From the NCBI GenBank assembly GCA_023249725.1, contig JAHFBZ010000010.1, positions 1 to 38,648 of the forward strand: 38,648 nucleotides of DNA. The letters are read 5' to 3'. Shown here one piece after another: positions 37,214 to 38,648 of this stretch. The position numbers and the translations under genes were made by a program. Every line of letters starts with the position of its first letter. Within the stretch, counting starts at the first letter, position 1. Under the pieces are notes generated by a model. That model was not told the origin of the DNA, made no database searches, and saw nothing but the letters and a program-made list of their open reading frames with translations. This DNA comes from Methanobacteriaceae archaeon. GTDB taxonomy: Archaea; Methanobacteriota; Methanobacteria; Methanobacteriales; Methanobacteriaceae.

Positions 37214-38648
37214 CTGTTTTACGAGAATTTTGAAGAAAACAATTTGGAAAATTCTAAAGATGATTCAGATAAAATACCTGAAAATCTTAATTATTATTCT
37301 AGCTATGATTCTATTTCCAAGCCCGAAATTGGTGATGATTCTAATTTTAAAAAGGATAATCCAGAAATTGACCATAAAAAAAGAACTATAATTGGTTTTG
37401 ATCCAGGATTGACTGTGGGGATTGCAATACTTGATTTAAATGGCCATATTCTTTCATTAAAAAGCTTTAAAGAGGCCAAATATTCTGATGTGGTTCGGGA
37501 AGTAATTTCACATGGCCATGCAATTATAGTTGCCAGTGATGTTTACCCAGCTCCTAAAATGGTAAAAAAATTAGCTGCTTCTTTAAATGCCAAAATAGAT
37601 TCTCCTTCAAATGTGTTTACCGTAGGATCTAAAAAAGAAATGGTAGATGAGTTTTTAAGGGATAGAACATCTAATTTTTCCCCAAATAATGCTCACCAGC
37701 GTGATGCCCTGGCAGCAGCAATTAAAACTTATAAAAATTATGAAAAAAAGTTCAATCAAATTGATAAAAGAGGAAAAGAGAAAAATTTATCATTTAAAGA
37801 GAGAGAAGAGGTTAAAACTCTTTTTATTGATGGAATGCCTATAACTAAAGCTTTAGATTTTATCAATTCTAAATCTATTTTAAACTCTAAAAAATCAAAA
37901 TTTGAAAATGTAGATACTGATTTAATAGCAGATTCAGATTCAGATACAACTTTAAATTTAAATTTAGATTCTCAAGAAACATTAATAAAATTAAAAAGTC
38001 GCATAAATCAACAAGAATCTCAAATTAAAAATCAAGAGGCCCTAATAAAAAATTTGAGGGACAAAAATAAACTGCTTAAAAATAAAATTAGAAAACAGAA
38101 GAAAAAATCATCTAAACTTAAATTCAAGCTGGAAAAACTTCAACAGGATTACTCCAAAGAAATTTTACTTGAAAAGAAGGTGTCTTCTAAAATAAATATC
38201 ATTAAAAAACTTCAAATGACTTATAATAATGAAAAAGTCTTAAGAGAGAAATTAGAAGAAAAATTAAAGACTTTTAATAAAATTAAAACAATTGAAGTCT
38301 CAGATAAAACAGTCCCCGTTAAAATTATTAAATCCTTTACTAGGGATGGAATAAATGAATCATATCATCAAGGAGATTTAAAAAGTGGAGATGCGGTGTT
38401 TATTTTAAATTCTCGTGGTGGAGGATCTCAAACAGCATCTCTATTATCTAAATTATCTTTAAAGGCCATTATTGTCTCTGATGAAATGCCACCTCAAGCA
38501 AAGAAAGTTTTGGAAAATAAGGATATTCCCATAATTAAATCTTCTAAAATAGGGATTAAAATGGGTAAAGATTTTGCCATAGTTCAATCAGAAACTTTGG
38601 ATAAGGAAATTCAACTATGGAAACATAAAATTAAAAAACAAAGGAACC
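37214..38648 (+). CDS. DUF460 / COG2433 RNase H-fold (RuvC/YqgF-like) protein, 3' truncated by the window edge
   Basis: The frame is open to the last base. After an acidic Asn/Ser-rich arm (about 1-50) comes a RuvC/YqgF-like RNase H-fold domain: IIGFDPGLTVGIAILD with catalytic-type Asp63, and NAHQRDALAAAIKTY later. Then a Lys/Glu-rich coiled coil (about 255-370) and the start of a second alpha/beta domain (SGDAVFILNSRGGGSQTASLL). COG2433 proteins are predicted archaeal nucleases. Start: the strong GGAGGAAA at 37201-37208 has no ATG, GTG or TTG nearby; CTG at 37214-37216 is eight bases after GGAGG and in frame. An ATT at 37208 is too close; the first TTG (37244) has no ribosome binding site. 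Confidence 0.8.
   Translation, partial: MFYENFEENNLENSKDDSDKIPENLNYYSSYDSISKPEIGDDSNFKKDNPEIDHKKRTIIGFDPGLTVGIAILDLNGHILSLKSFKEAKYSDVVREVISHGHAIIVASDVYPAPKMVKKLAASLNAKIDSPSNVFTVGSKKEMVDEFLRDRTSNFSPNNAHQRDALAAAIKTYKNYEKKFNQIDKRGKEKNLSFKEREEVKTLFIDGMPITKALDFINSKSILNSKKSKFENVDTDLIADSDSDTTLNLNLDSQETLIKLKSRINQQESQIKNQEALIKNLRDKNKLLKNKIRKQKKKSSKLKFKLEKLQQDYSKEILLEKKVSSKINIIKKLQMTYNNEKVLREKLEEKLKTFNKIKTIEVSDKTVPVKIIKSFTRDGINESYHQGDLKSGDAVFILNSRGGGSQTASLLSKLSLKAIIVSDEMPPQAKKVLENKDIPIIKSSKIGIKMGKDFAIVQSETLDKEIQLWKHKIKKQRN

Noticed and set aside
1-38648. CRISPR arrays, tRNA or rRNA genes, insertion sequences, prophage
   Set aside because: No regularly spaced repeats, no clover-leaf-like GC-rich segments in this AT-rich background, no transposase or phage structural genes were found on reading both strands. 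A tRNAscan or covariance search was not possible here.

Overview
The window is a chromosomal stretch of an AT-rich methanogenic archaeon, almost certainly order Methanobacteriales and probably a Methanobacterium relative. The evidence is: pseudomurein-binding repeats and transglutaminase-fold peptidases of the PeiW/PeiP type; archaeal aIF5A, SecF-SecD, RibL, PdaD, DUF447, DUF2124 and a stand-alone ThiN domain; a DUF39-CBS / NIL-ferredoxin homocysteine pair; and strong GGTGA/GGAGG ribosome binding sites. I see no rRNA, tRNA, CRISPR array, insertion sequence or prophage. Genes are mostly core or family-conserved, separated by very AT-rich gaps.

Layout. 1-6.5 kb: the edge of a possible Mur-ligase-like gene, then nadK and an IMPase/FBPase-family phosphatase with zero spacing. 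Next come pdaD, aIF5A, agmatinase and the archaeal ornithine cyclodeaminase family, which together form an arginine/polyamine/hypusine neighbourhood. 6.6-12.6 kb: a small membrane protein, a YwbE-like protein, adenine deaminase, DUF447, DUF2124, a ThiN-domain gene with a palindrome on its promoter, and a SIS-domain sugar isomerase-like gene. 12.9-16.7 kb (minus strand): Hsp20 overlapping a NOG1-like GTPase gene, then AMMECR1-family and TldD genes. 17-20.4 kb: the two-gene homocysteine-synthesis operon and a GMC-like flavoprotein. 20.7-23.5 kb: a secreted M14-like amidohydrolase/carboxypeptidase and a pseudomurein-binding surface protein translationally coupled to pyrI. 24.4-28.9 kb: secF-secD, a flavodoxin and argC. 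29.7-33.1 kb: two tandem secreted transglutaminase-fold proteins, the second a multi-domain putative wall hydrolase. 33.3-38.6 kb: ribL, hisA, a nonsense-interrupted EamA transporter, truA and a truncated COG2433/DUF460 gene.

The most interesting material is the set of exported wall-associated proteins. The 726-residue protein at 30968-33148 appears to join a glycosidase-like barrel, interrupted by a Tyr/Lys/Val-rich module, to two pseudomurein-binding repeats and a transglutaminase-fold peptidase with an intact Cys-His-Asp triad. That would allow one secreted polypeptide to attack both glycan and peptide parts of pseudomurein (inference). Its upstream paralogue carries the same Tyr/Lys/Val-rich module and peptidase, and seems to start at an ATT codon. 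Other points of note are a second non-canonical start (CTG) on the DUF460 gene, an amber codon inside a transporter, a perfect hairpin terminator built from the last codons of the 726-residue protein, and an operator-like dyad over the ThiN gene promoter.
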